The position numbers were made by a program, and so were the translations under genes. Under the pieces are notes generated by a model. The model did not search any database and had not been told where the DNA came from. It saw only the letters and a list, made by a program, of their open reading frames with translations. From NCBI RefSeq assembly GCF_003387075.1, contig NZ_QUMQ01000001.1, forward strand, positions 6,138,001 through 6,202,000: a DNA stretch of 64,000 bases, written 5' to 3'. The stretch is from Asanoa ferruginea. Lineage in GTDB: Bacteria; Actinomycetota; Actinomycetes; Mycobacteriales; Micromonosporaceae. Below are positions 36,785-45,170 of this stretch, piece by piece. Position 1 is the first letter of the stretch; each line of letters opens with the position of its first letter.

Positions 36785-37789
36785 ATGGAGAAGGCAGAAC
36801 GCACCTTCGTTCGTGGCATGTACTCGGAGTCCTACGGCCTCGACCACATCCGGCAGGCGCAGCTCGCGGCGCCCCGGGTGCGCGACGAGTCGGTCGTCGT
36901 CGACGACGGCTCGGTCGGGCACTCGGGCACGGCCGAGGAGCGGGCATCCTCGAAGGGGCGCGGTTGGTGGCGCATCGGGCCTGGCGATGACCAGTTCCTC
37001 ACCCAGACGCTCCAGATCCACTTCGTCGAGCTCGCCCCGCGGAGCCGCGCGAACGGTCACGGGCACCAGAACGAGGCGTGCTTCTACATTCTCGACGGCC
37101 GCGGCTTCGAGATGCACGACGGCATCCGTTACGACTGGAAGACCGACGACCTCGTCTTCGTCCACCCCGATTCGTTCCACCAGCACAACAACCCCTATGA
37201 CGAGAAGGCCCTCTGTCTCGTCATGAAGGCGAAGTCCACGTGGATGTTCATGGGCCTGATCCAGCAGGGCCGCCCGGGTCCGATCGATCGGCCCGACGAG
37301 TTCGGCGAGCGCGAGGAGTGGGGCCGGATCTGGACGCCGGGCTCGGTCGATCGCAAGAAGGTCGTCAGCGTCGAGGACACCACCTGGGAGAACACCCCGC
37401 TCGGCCGGGTGCGCACCATCAACTCCATCGCACAGAACAACCACCGGCAGTGGAGCGTCGACGTCTACGAGCTCGACATTCCCGCCGGCGGCCGGTCGGG
37501 CAAATACTGGAAGATGGCCGACGAGGTCATGTATATCAAGTCCGGCAGCGGCTATTCGCTGCACTGGGAAGTGCAGGCCGAGATCGCGGAGAAGTATTAC
37601 GCCCGCATCGCCCTCGAGCCCAAGCGCTACGACTTCAACAAGGGTGACACGCTTTACATCCCCCAGAACACCATCGCACAGCATTTCGCGGCCGACGGCA
37701 CGCCGCTTCGCATGATCTCGTCGCAGAATCGCCTGTTCAAGCACCTCGGTTACGACGCCGTGCACTACTTCGAACCGGCATCGGCGTAG
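36785..37789 (+). CDS. Bicupin B
   Basis: 334 residues with a perfect AAGGAG ribosome binding site. Barrel 1 carries a full metal site, GHGHQNEACF (about residues 89-98) and FHQHNN (about 130). Barrel 2 (GKYWKMADEVMYIKSGSG) has Lys and Tyr where the His pair should be, so it is probably structural. It is highly similar to bicupin A, and its first residues match the remnant at 9274. It may be an oxygenase, isomerase or binding protein. The following gene encodes a bicupin with the opposite metal pattern. Confidence 0.82.
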   Translation: MEKAERTFVRGMYSESYGLDHIRQAQLAAPRVRDESVVVDDGSVGHSGTAEERASSKGRGWWRIGPGDDQFLTQTLQIHFVELAPRSRANGHGHQNEACFYILDGRGFEMHDGIRYDWKTDDLVFVHPDSFHQHNNPYDEKALCLVMKAKSTWMFMGLIQQGRPGPIDRPDEFGEREEWGRIWTPGSVDRKKVVSVEDTTWENTPLGRVRTINSIAQNNHRQWSVDVYELDIPAGGRSGKYWKMADEVMYIKSGSGYSLHWEVQAEIAEKYYARIALEPKRYDFNKGDTLYIPQNTIAQHFAADGTPLRMISSQNRLFKHLGYDAVHYFEPASA

Positions 37790-37823
37790 CGACCCAATAC
37801 TGCGACAACCAAGGAGGTCCACT

Positions 37824-38942
37824 GTGGCCGAAAAAGATGCCACCGTCTCCGACGAACTGGCAAGCAAGTTCAAGACCGAGAAGTCCTCGCCTTACGTACG
37901 CTGGGTCGCGGCAGAAGGGCTCGACATCATCGGCGCCCACTGGGTTCCCGACCTCAACGAGGTGGAGCTCAAGCCGTGGGCCCGCCGCGGCGGGCGCGGG
38001 GTCTACATCAACCACGAGGCGTCGCGCACCTCCAACGACTGCTACGTCTGCGAGATCCCGACCGGCGGCGAGCTCAACCCGCAGCGCCAGCTCTTCGAGG
38101 AGATGATCCTCATCCTCTCGGGCAACGGTTCCACCTCGGTGTGGAACGACGCGGGACAGAAGGTCACCTTCGAGTGGGGCCCGGGGTCGATGTTCGCGAT
38201 CCCGCTCAACACGTGGCACCAGCACTTCAACGGCTCGGGCAGCGCGGTGGCCCGCTTCGTCTCATCGACGAACGCGCCGCCCATCGTCAACCTCTACGAC
38301 GACGCGGAGTTCGTTTTCAACACCCCTTATGACTTCACGGCGAAGTTCGCCGGCGAGCCGGACTATTTCGCCGACAAGGACGAGGTCGACGGCCTTCTGC
38401 TCAAGACCAACTTCGTCGCCGACGCTGTCAACCTCCAGTTGATCTCGGCCAAGGAGCGCGGCGCGGGTGGCGGGCACATCCGTTTCTCGATGGCCCGCGG
38501 GTCGATGAACAGCCACATCTCGCAGTTCCCGACCGCGACCTACAAGAAGGGTCACCGGCACGGCCCGGGCGCGCACGTCATCATCCTGTCGGGTGAGGGC
38601 TTCAGCCTCATGTGGCCCGAGGGCGAGGAACCGCACCGCTACGACTGGCAGCCCGGCAGCCTGATCGTTCCGCCGAACATGTGGTACCACCAGCACTTCA
38701 ACACCGGGACGGAGCCCGCTCGCTACCTCGCGTTCAAGCACGAGGGTGTCTCGATCCGCAACGCGCAGGGTGTGCCGAAGGCCTGGATCAGCCAGCGCAT
38801 CGGCGGCGACCAGATCGACTACGTCGACGAGGCGCCCGTGGTCCGCGATACCTTCGCCGCCGCGCTCGCCAAGAACGGCCTGGTGCCACAGATGGACTCC
38901 GCCTACGAGGCCGAGCTGCCCGACCTCCCGCCCAAGTCGTGA
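37824..38942 (+). CDS. Bicupin C, metal site in second barrel
   Basis: 372 residues, GTG 37824 after AAGGAGG. Barrel 1 (NPQRQLFEEMILILSGNG, later TWHQHFN) lacks the first His pair. Barrel 2 has HRHGPGAHVIILSGEG (about residues 244-259) and WYHQHFN (about 286-292) and so looks metal-binding. This is the mirror image of bicupin B. Bicupins B and C are adjacent and probably made together, so they may form a two-subunit enzyme. I found no feature that fixes the reaction. Confidence 0.8.
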   Translation: MAEKDATVSDELASKFKTEKSSPYVRWVAAEGLDIIGAHWVPDLNEVELKPWARRGGRGVYINHEASRTSNDCYVCEIPTGGELNPQRQLFEEMILILSGNGSTSVWNDAGQKVTFEWGPGSMFAIPLNTWHQHFNGSGSAVARFVSSTNAPPIVNLYDDAEFVFNTPYDFTAKFAGEPDYFADKDEVDGLLLKTNFVADAVNLQLISAKERGAGGGHIRFSMARGSMNSHISQFPTATYKKGHRHGPGAHVIILSGEGFSLMWPEGEEPHRYDWQPGSLIVPPNMWYHQHFNTGTEPARYLAFKHEGVSIRNAQGVPKAWISQRIGGDQIDYVDEAPVVRDTFAAALAKNGLVPQMDSAYEAELPDLPPKS

Positions 38943-40420
38943 CGGGCGTGGTGGACGACGAGCACTTCGACGGGGAGCCCGACGACTACGCGATGTGGGC
39001 GGTCGACAACGTCATCCTGAACAGCGTCGGCGTCGACGTCGGTTCGGCGACGACGCAGATCGCCTTCTCGCGGCTCCACCTCAAACGGCACTCGGCCGAC
39101 CTCACGAGCAGGTACGTCGTGGTCAGCCGCGAGCTCGTGTTCGACGGCGGCGTTCGCCTGACGCCGTACGTGGATGGCGATCTGATCGATGCCCTTGCTC
39201 TCGGCGAGATGCTGGACGCCGCCTATGCCGGTTCGGGCTGGACGGCCGACGACATCGACACGGGCGCCGTCATCCTCACCGGTGAGGCGTTGCGGCGGGC
39301 GAACTCCGAGGCGATCGCCCAGGTGGTCGCGCGGCGGGCCGGCCAACTGGTCTGCGCCACCGCCGGCCATCACATGGAGGCCCTGCTCGCGGCCTACGGC
39401 TCGGGAGCGGTGCGCCAGTCACATGACGAGGGCAGCGTCATCCTCAACATCGACATCGGCGGCGGCACGACGAAGCTGACGCTCGTCGACGCCGGCCGGG
39501 TCGTCGGCACCGCGGCCTTCCTCGTCGGTGGGCGGCTCGTCGCCGTCGATGGTGACGGGCGGCTCATCCGGCTCGAGCCGGGTGGCGTGCGCCATGCCGC
39601 CGCGGCGGGCTTCGACTGGGCGCTCGGTGCCGCGGTGGCGCCGGCTGATCTCGCCGCGGTCGGCGAGCACCTGGCGCAGGAGCTGGCGGACGCCGTCGGG
39701 GGACGGCCGGACCTGTTCCTCACCCCACCGCTCGCCGTCCCGGCGCGTGTCGACGGGGTCGTCGTCTCGGGTGGTGTCTCGGCCTATCTGCACGGCCGCG
39801 AGACGCGCGAGTTCGGCGACCTCGGCCCCTCGTTGGCCGCGGGGTTGAAGCGGCGCTTCGACGAGGGAGTGTTCCCGGGGCCGTTGCGCGTCGGGGAGGA
39901 GGCGATCCGGGCGACCGTCGTGGGCGCGTCGGAACACACCGTGCAGCTCTCCGGCCTCACCGGGTATGTCAGCGATCCGGACGCCAGCCTGCCCAGGCGG
40001 AATCTGCCGGTCGCACACGTGCCCGCCGCCGAGCTCGACGAGGCGGCCCTCGCCGCGAGCATCCGGTGCGCATTCGAGACCCGCGACCTGGCCGACCCCG
40101 ACCGCGAGGCCGTCCTCGCGTTCACGTGGCGCGGGGAACCACGCTACCGCCGCATCGCGGCGCTGGCCCGCGCCGTGGTCGTCGGGCTGGGAGACCGTGC
40201 CGTCGCCGGCCGCACCGTCTACCTGCTGGTGGATGGCGACATCGCGATGACCGTGGGCCGGATCCTCGTCGACGAGCTGGGCGTCGGTGCCTCGCTCGTG
40301 GTGCTCGACGGGATCCAGTTGCGCGCCTTCGACCACGTGGATCTCGGTCGCCCCCGGCCGATCTCGGGCAACGTCCCGATCACGATCAAGTCCCTCGCGT
40401 TTGGACACGGCCATGTCTGA
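38939..40420 (+). CDS. EutA-like reactivating-factor family protein
   Basis: 493 residues resembling EutA, the ATP-dependent factor that reactivates adenosylcobalamin-dependent ethanolamine ammonia-lyase. Actin-like ATPase motifs are visible: phosphate 1 in GVDVGSATTQIAFSRL (about residues 32-47) and phosphate 2 in NIDIGGGTTKLTLVDAG (about 170-186). The EutA-typical DIDTGAVILTGEALRRAN and ATAGHHMEALLAAYGSGA are also present. GTG 38939 overlaps the cupin stop (GTGA). No EutB/EutC or other B12 enzyme is in the window, so its client here is unknown. Confidence 0.82.
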   Translation: MTGVVDDEHFDGEPDDYAMWAVDNVILNSVGVDVGSATTQIAFSRLHLKRHSADLTSRYVVVSRELVFDGGVRLTPYVDGDLIDALALGEMLDAAYAGSGWTADDIDTGAVILTGEALRRANSEAIAQVVARRAGQLVCATAGHHMEALLAAYGSGAVRQSHDEGSVILNIDIGGGTTKLTLVDAGRVVGTAAFLVGGRLVAVDGDGRLIRLEPGGVRHAAAAGFDWALGAAVAPADLAAVGEHLAQELADAVGGRPDLFLTPPLAVPARVDGVVVSGGVSAYLHGRETREFGDLGPSLAAGLKRRFDEGVFPGPLRVGEEAIRATVVGASEHTVQLSGLTGYVSDPDASLPRRNLPVAHVPAAELDEAALAASIRCAFETRDLADPDREAVLAFTWRGEPRYRRIAALARAVVVGLGDRAVAGRTVYLLVDGDIAMTVGRILVDELGVGASLVVLDGIQLRAFDHVDLGRPRPISGNVPITIKSLAFGHGHV

Positions 40421-41708
40421 TCCCTCGACGGTGGCCACGCCCGTCACGCTCCGTTCGCTCATCCCGACGGCCTTCCTGCCGTCGGTGACCTTCGGGCTCT
40501 CCGGCGGGGCGATCGCGCCGGTGCTCGTTCTCACGGCCATCAACCTTGGTGCGAGTCCCGGCCGCGCGGCGTTCACGGTGTCGCTGCTCGGCATCGGGCT
40601 GCTCGTCGGCGAACTGCCTTCGGGATGGTTCGCCCAGCAGGTCGGCGAGCGGCGCGCGATGCTCTACAGCTCCACCGTGGCACTCGCCGCCCTCATCGCC
40701 GCCCCGCTCGTGCGGTCCGTCATCCTCCTCGAAGTCGCCATCTTCGTCGTCGGAATGACCAACGCGACCTTCGCACTGGCCCGGCAGGCATACATCGCCC
40801 AGAACGTGCCGCCGTTGCTGCGAGCCCGGGCCATGTCAAGCCTCGGTGGTTCCAACCGGATCGGCAGCTTCGCCGGCCCGTTCGCCGGTGCGGCGGCCAT
40901 CGCCCTCTTCGATCTGCGCGCGGCGTACTGGGTCGCTGTCGCCGCGACCGTCATCACCATGGTCGTCCTGTTGGTGGTGCCCGATCTGCCGGGTGCCGAT
41001 TCGGGTGCTCGGCGGGCGAAGGCACAGGGCGTCGCGGTCGTGACGGTCGGCCTGCGCGACATCTTCCGCAGCCACTGGCGGGTCGTGGCGACGTTGGGCT
41101 GGGGAATCTTCTTCATGACGGCGGTGCGGGCCTCACGCCAGATCGTGCTTCCGCTGTGGGCCAACCATCTCGGGCTGAACGCGGCCCAGACGAGCCTCAT
41201 CTTCGGCATCGCGAGTGCCGTCGACATGTCCCTGTTCTATCCAGCGGGCAAGATCATGGACAGGTTCGGGCGGCTCGCCATCGCGGTTCCCGGGAACGCG
41301 CTCAACGGCATCGGCGTCATGTTGCTGCCCCTCACGCAGAACACGCTGTGGTTCGTCGTCGTCGCGATGGTGCTCAGTGCCGGCAACGGGCTCACGGCGG
41401 GCATCGGCATGACGCTGGGTGCCGACGTCGCTCCGGCGGAGGGCAAGGTGCGGTTCCTGTCCGTGTGGCGACTCATGGCCGACGCGGGCAATGCCTTCGG
41501 TCCCGTCGCCGTGTCCGCCGTGACCGCGGCCGCGGCCCTGAGTCTGGGCATCGTCTCGGTCGGCTCGTTCGGCGTCCTGGCCGCCCTCGCATTCGCCTAC
41601 TGGGCGCCGAAGTACTCGCCCCTTGCCACGCTGGCTGGCGTTCGCCGCCACCGGGAGGAGGCGGCGGTGGAGGCGGAGGCGCAGAAGCAACTGTCCGGGA
41701 AGCCGTGA
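40413..41708 (+). CDS. MFS transporter
   Basis: 431 residues from ATG 40413, which overlaps the EutA-like stop by 8 bases. It has about 12 hydrophobic segments and the loop motif SGWFAQQVGERRAMLY. The second half contains YPAGKIMDRFGRLAIAVPG, the repeat of the same motif. Its C-terminal tail is Glu/Ala-rich. It is the second carrier in this operon and could import the aromatic substrate or export an intermediate. Confidence 0.85.
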   Translation: MSDPSTVATPVTLRSLIPTAFLPSVTFGLSGGAIAPVLVLTAINLGASPGRAAFTVSLLGIGLLVGELPSGWFAQQVGERRAMLYSSTVALAALIAAPLVRSVILLEVAIFVVGMTNATFALARQAYIAQNVPPLLRARAMSSLGGSNRIGSFAGPFAGAAAIALFDLRAAYWVAVAATVITMVVLLVVPDLPGADSGARRAKAQGVAVVTVGLRDIFRSHWRVVATLGWGIFFMTAVRASRQIVLPLWANHLGLNAAQTSLIFGIASAVDMSLFYPAGKIMDRFGRLAIAVPGNALNGIGVMLLPLTQNTLWFVVVAMVLSAGNGLTAGIGMTLGADVAPAEGKVRFLSVWRLMADAGNAFGPVAVSAVTAAAALSLGIVSVGSFGVLAALAFAYWAPKYSPLATLAGVRRHREEAAVEAEAQKQLSGKP

Positions 41709-41725
41709 GCTCGAGAGGAACGATC

Positions 41726-42490
41726 ATGGCGCGGGTGTGGGACCAGTTCTTGTCGGAGCAGGACAGAGCGCATATTGCGGCGAGCAAGCCGAAGCGCCGC
41801 TACGGCTACGGGAATCGCGCCGCCGTCATCTCGATCGACAACTACCGCGGTGTCGTCGGCGACGAGCGGCTCCCGCTCATGGAGGCCGTCAAGAAGTGGC
41901 CGGGCGCGACCGGACTGGCCGGCTGGGCGGCGCTGGACAACATCAAGGTGCTCTTCGCCGGCGCCCGCGCTGCCGGGGTGCCGATCATCCACATCACCGG
42001 GCTTCGCGAGGAAGACTCCGGCGTCCCGGGATGGTCGTCACGACGCGGCAAGCGCGGCACGACGCTCGGCGAGGGCGACCCGGTGGCGGCGGCGGAACGC
42101 TACAGCCGCCGCTACGACATCGTCGACGAGGCCGCCCCGCTGCCCGGCGAGGTGGTGCTCCGCAAGACGACCCCGAGCGCCTTCCTCGGGACGCCCCTGC
42201 TCATGCAGCTCAACAACCTGGGCATCGACACCCTCATCGTCGCGGGCGAGTCGGTGAGCGGCTGCGTCCGTGCGACCGTCGTCGACGGGTGCTCCTACCG
42301 GCTCAACATGATCGTCGTCGAGGAGTGCGTCTACGACCGGCACGAGGCGCCGCGGGCCATCAACCTCTTCGACATGGATCAGAAGTACGCGGATGTCGTA
42401 CCCCTGGCCGAGGTCCTCGACTATCTGGCCGCTGTCAAGGTCACGCCGGCGGCGGTTGACGAACCAAATGGGCGAGGGCATGATGGTTAG
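41726..42490 (+). CDS. Isochorismatase-family cysteine hydrolase (N-carbamoylsarcosine amidase-like)
   Basis: 254 residues. The triad of this amidase family is visible: Asp in VISIDNYRG (about residue 38), Lys in VLRKTTPSAF (about 149) and the nucleophile Cys in SVSGCVRATVVDG (about 181). Relatives hydrolyse N-carbamoyl compounds, maleamate or nicotinamide, that is, C-N bonds next to a carbonyl. ATG 41726 has GAGAGGAA upstream. It ends the operon; its stop codon lies inside the next predicted operator. Confidence 0.88.
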   Translation: MARVWDQFLSEQDRAHIAASKPKRRYGYGNRAAVISIDNYRGVVGDERLPLMEAVKKWPGATGLAGWAALDNIKVLFAGARAAGVPIIHITGLREEDSGVPGWSSRRGKRGTTLGEGDPVAAAERYSRRYDIVDEAAPLPGEVVLRKTTPSAFLGTPLLMQLNNLGIDTLIVAGESVSGCVRATVVDGCSYRLNMIVVEECVYDRHEAPRAINLFDMDQKYADVVPLAEVLDYLAAVKVTPAAVDEPNGRGHDG

Positions 42491-42494
42491 GCCA
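42484..42494. promoter_or_regulatory. Predicted GntR operator upstream of the Rieske operon
   Basis: TGGTTAGGCCA, identical to the site at 12711, followed by a TTAGTCC half-like element. It overlaps the stop codon of the hydrolase and lies 73 bases before the oxygenase start. Confidence 0.65.
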
Positions 42495-42566
42495 TTAGTC
42501 CGCAAATGCCATCCATGCGATGGCCGGGTGTTGATGGCTTCGAGACGGGTCCTTGGAAGGAAATAG

Positions 42567-43847
42567 ATGCTGCGCACCGAGATCAATGAACTGCTGACGC
42601 AGACAGGCCCCGGCACTCCCATGGGAGAGTTGTTCCGCCGCTACTGGCAGCCGGTGCTGCTGGCCGAAGAACTCCCCGAGAACGACTGCCCGCCGGTCCG
42701 GGCGAAGATCCTCTCCGAGCGGCTCATCGCGTTCCGTGACTCCGAGGGTCGCTACGGGCTCATGGACGAGTTCTGCGCGCACCGTGGCGTCTCACTCTGG
42801 TTCGCCCGCAACGAGCAGGGTGGCCTGCGCTGCCCCTACCACGGCTGGAAATACGACGTCACCGGCCAGGCCATCGAGGTTCCGAGCGAGCCCGAGACCA
42901 GCAACTTCTGTGCCAACGTGAAACTGAAGTCCTACCCGATGGTCAAGCTCGGCGACGTGCTCTGGGCCTACCTCGGCGACCCCGAGAAGCAACCGCCGCT
43001 ACCCGAGTGGGAGTTCGTCACCGTTCCCGAGGGCCACGCGTTCACCTCCAAGCGCCTCCAGGAATGCAACTGGCTACAGGCGCTCGAGGGCGGCATCGAC
43101 TCCAGCCACGTGAGTTTCCTGCACTCCGGCAACCTCGACAGCGACCCGCTGTTCAAGGGCTCGAAGGGCAATCAATACAACAAGGGCGACCTCAAGCCCT
43201 TCTTCGAGGTCGTCGACTACGAGGGCGGACTGCTCATCGGTGCGCGCCGCAACGCTGAGGAGAACCACTACTACTGGCGGGTCACGCCGTGGGTTCTCCC
43301 GAACTTCACGATGGTGCCCCCGCGCGGCGACCACCCCGTGCACGGCCACTTCTGGGTGCCGATCGACGACGAGCACTGCTGGGCCTACAGCTTCGACTAC
43401 CACCCGACCCGCCACCTCACCGACGTCGAGGTCGCGGCCATGCGGGCCGGCATGGGGGTGCACAGCGAGAACGACGCCGCCTACCGGCCGGTTGCCAACA
43501 AGGACAACGACTACCTGATGGACCGCGAGGCCCAGCGCCGCGGCGAGACCTTCTCCGGCATCAGGGGCATCGCGCTTCAGGACTCCTCGATCCAGGAGTC
43601 GATGGGTCCGATCGTCGACCGCACCAAGGAGCGCCTGGTCGCCACCGACGCCGGCATCATCAAAGCGCGCCAGAAGCTGCGCAAGTCGGCGTTGGCGCTC
43701 CAGGAGGGTGTCGAGCCGGTCGGCAACCGCCCCCAGGACCAGAAGGTCCGCTCGGTCGCCATCGTGCTGCCGGCCGACCAGGCATTCGTCGAGGGCATCG
43801 GTGAGGCGATGATCGCCAAGCCGGGTGTCCCGCAGACCACGGTTTGA
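42567..43847 (+). CDS. Rieske non-haem iron oxygenase, phthalate 4,5-dioxygenase type
   Basis: 426-residue oxygenase subunit. The N-terminus ELLTQTGPGTPMGELFRRYW is characteristic of the phthalate/phenoxybenzoate dioxygenase group. The Rieske ligands are CAHRG (about residues 70-74) and CPYHGW (about 89-94). The mononuclear iron ligands fit GGIDSSHVSFLH (about 175-186). It should hydroxylate or O-demethylate an aromatic carboxylate using electrons from the ferredoxin at 9352 and the reductase at 47016, since no fused phthalate-type reductase is present. First gene of a five-gene operon. Confidence 0.92.
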   Translation: MLRTEINELLTQTGPGTPMGELFRRYWQPVLLAEELPENDCPPVRAKILSERLIAFRDSEGRYGLMDEFCAHRGVSLWFARNEQGGLRCPYHGWKYDVTGQAIEVPSEPETSNFCANVKLKSYPMVKLGDVLWAYLGDPEKQPPLPEWEFVTVPEGHAFTSKRLQECNWLQALEGGIDSSHVSFLHSGNLDSDPLFKGSKGNQYNKGDLKPFFEVVDYEGGLLIGARRNAEENHYYWRVTPWVLPNFTMVPPRGDHPVHGHFWVPIDDEHCWAYSFDYHPTRHLTDVEVAAMRAGMGVHSENDAAYRPVANKDNDYLMDREAQRRGETFSGIRGIALQDSSIQESMGPIVDRTKERLVATDAGIIKARQKLRKSALALQEGVEPVGNRPQDQKVRSVAIVLPADQAFVEGIGEAMIAKPGVPQTTV

Positions 43848-43858
43848 GGCGGCGGAAG

Positions 43859-44350
43859 ATGCCCAGACAGTTGTCGGTTCCCGCTGGCGTCAGCGCCTGC
43901 GCTGTCGCGACCACCGCGAAAGAGGCGGCGTTCCGCATCGACTATCCGCTCGCCGCGGCCCGAAACACGCGGGTCGTGGCGCTGGACGCCGATGCCGAGT
44001 CGATCGTGCGCGCGGCGGCGGCGGAGGAGTGGGGGCAGGCGCGGTTCTACTCGACCACCGACCCGGGCCACGAGCTGGTCACCATGGACGGCGACGCCGT
44101 CGATCTGGCTGGGGAGCTGGAGGACAGCAACACCGTCGTCATGGTTTCGACCAACGGTCAGAACGCCGAGGCCGCCGCCACCATCGGCGCCGCCTGCAAG
44201 GTCCGCGGCATCATGACGGCCGGCCTGGTCGTCACGCCCGGCCAGCTCACCAGCGAGGCGCTCGTCGCGTTGCGCCCGCACGCCCGGATCCTGCTGGTGC
44301 CCGCCGAGCCCGACGACCTCACCGAGCTGCTGAGGGCGACCCGGGCATGA
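43859..44350 (+). CDS. Small protein of unknown function, coupled to a PanB-like gene
   Basis: 163 residues from ATG 43859 (GGCGG upstream; TTG 43844 is possible). It has alternating hydrophobic strands and helices (VVALDADAES, NTVVMVSTNGQNAEAAATIGAAC, ARILLVPAEPDDL) suggestive of a small Rossmann-like domain. I do not recognise the family. It ends in an ATGA overlap with the PanB-like gene, so the two products probably work together, perhaps as subunits. Confidence 0.6.
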   Translation: MPRQLSVPAGVSACAVATTAKEAAFRIDYPLAAARNTRVVALDADAESIVRAAAAEEWGQARFYSTTDPGHELVTMDGDAVDLAGELEDSNTVVMVSTNGQNAEAAATIGAACKVRGIMTAGLVVTPGQLTSEALVALRPHARILLVPAEPDDLTELLRATRA

Positions 44351-45162
44351 GCACGATGACCGTCCCGAAGCTCCAGGCGATGAAGGCGTCCGGGGCGAAG
44401 AGCGTCTGCATCGTCGCGTGGGACTACCAAATGGCTCGGATCGCCGACCGGGCCGGCGCCGACATCGTGTCGGTCGGCGACACGGTCGGGGTCAACCTCT
44501 GGGGGCAGCGGAACCCGCTCGAGATCACCTTCGACGAGCTGCTCGTCGTCGCGAAGGCGGTGCGCCGCGGCGTCACGGACGCGTTGCTCAGCTGCGACTT
44601 CCCGTTCGGCCCGCTCCAAGCGGGCGAGGCCGTCCCGGCCGCGATCCGGCTCGTCAAGGAGGCCGGCGTCGACCTGGTGAAACTCGACGGCGCCGCCGAC
44701 TTCCCGGCGGCGGTCGAGGCCGTGACGCGGGCCGGGATCCCGGTGTTCGCGCAGTTCGGCATCACGCCACAGACGGCGCTCAAATACGGCGTGGAATACT
44801 CGGCCGCCCACACGGTCCAGGTCCCCGACGACATGCTGGGGGAGCTGGTTTCCGAGGCGAAGCGGCTCGAGTCCGCCGGCGCGGTGGCGCTCAACTTCAC
44901 CAACTCCGGGCCGGTGGTCGGGCCCGCCGTCGTGCGGGCGGTGTCGATCCCTGTGCTCGGCGGCTTTGGTGGCGGGCCCTGGCTGGACGGCCGGATCCGG
45001 ATGGCCACGGCCGCGATCGGCTATTCCGCCAAGTGGCTCGACGAGGAGCCCGACACCTACGCCAACGTGGCGCGGGTGGCCTACGACGCGCTGACCGCCT
45101 GCATCGACGACGTGCGCGCCGGCCGTCAGATCCGCGGCGGCATCCCGGTCGACAAGCAGTAG
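44347..45162 (+). CDS. PanB-like ketopantoate hydroxymethyltransferase homologue
   Basis: 271-residue TIM barrel of the PEP mutase/PanB superfamily with normal PanB length. The metal-binding Asp pair is visible in VSVGDTVG (about residue 44) and LSCDFPFG (about 82), and the Lys in VKLDGA (about 112). The PanB catalytic Glu, normally in an LEC-type strand, is replaced: the equivalent strand reads AVALNFTNSG. Ordinary ketopantoate synthesis is therefore unlikely, and no panC or panD lies nearby. A retro-aldol or hydroxymethyl-transfer step in the catabolic pathway is a reasonable guess. Confidence 0.8.
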   Translation: MSTMTVPKLQAMKASGAKSVCIVAWDYQMARIADRAGADIVSVGDTVGVNLWGQRNPLEITFDELLVVAKAVRRGVTDALLSCDFPFGPLQAGEAVPAAIRLVKEAGVDLVKLDGAADFPAAVEAVTRAGIPVFAQFGITPQTALKYGVEYSAAHTVQVPDDMLGELVSEAKRLESAGAVALNFTNSGPVVGPAVVRAVSIPVLGGFGGGPWLDGRIRMATAAIGYSAKWLDEEPDTYANVARVAYDALTACIDDVRAGRQIRGGIPVDKQ

Positions 45163-45170
45163 GAGGCACC

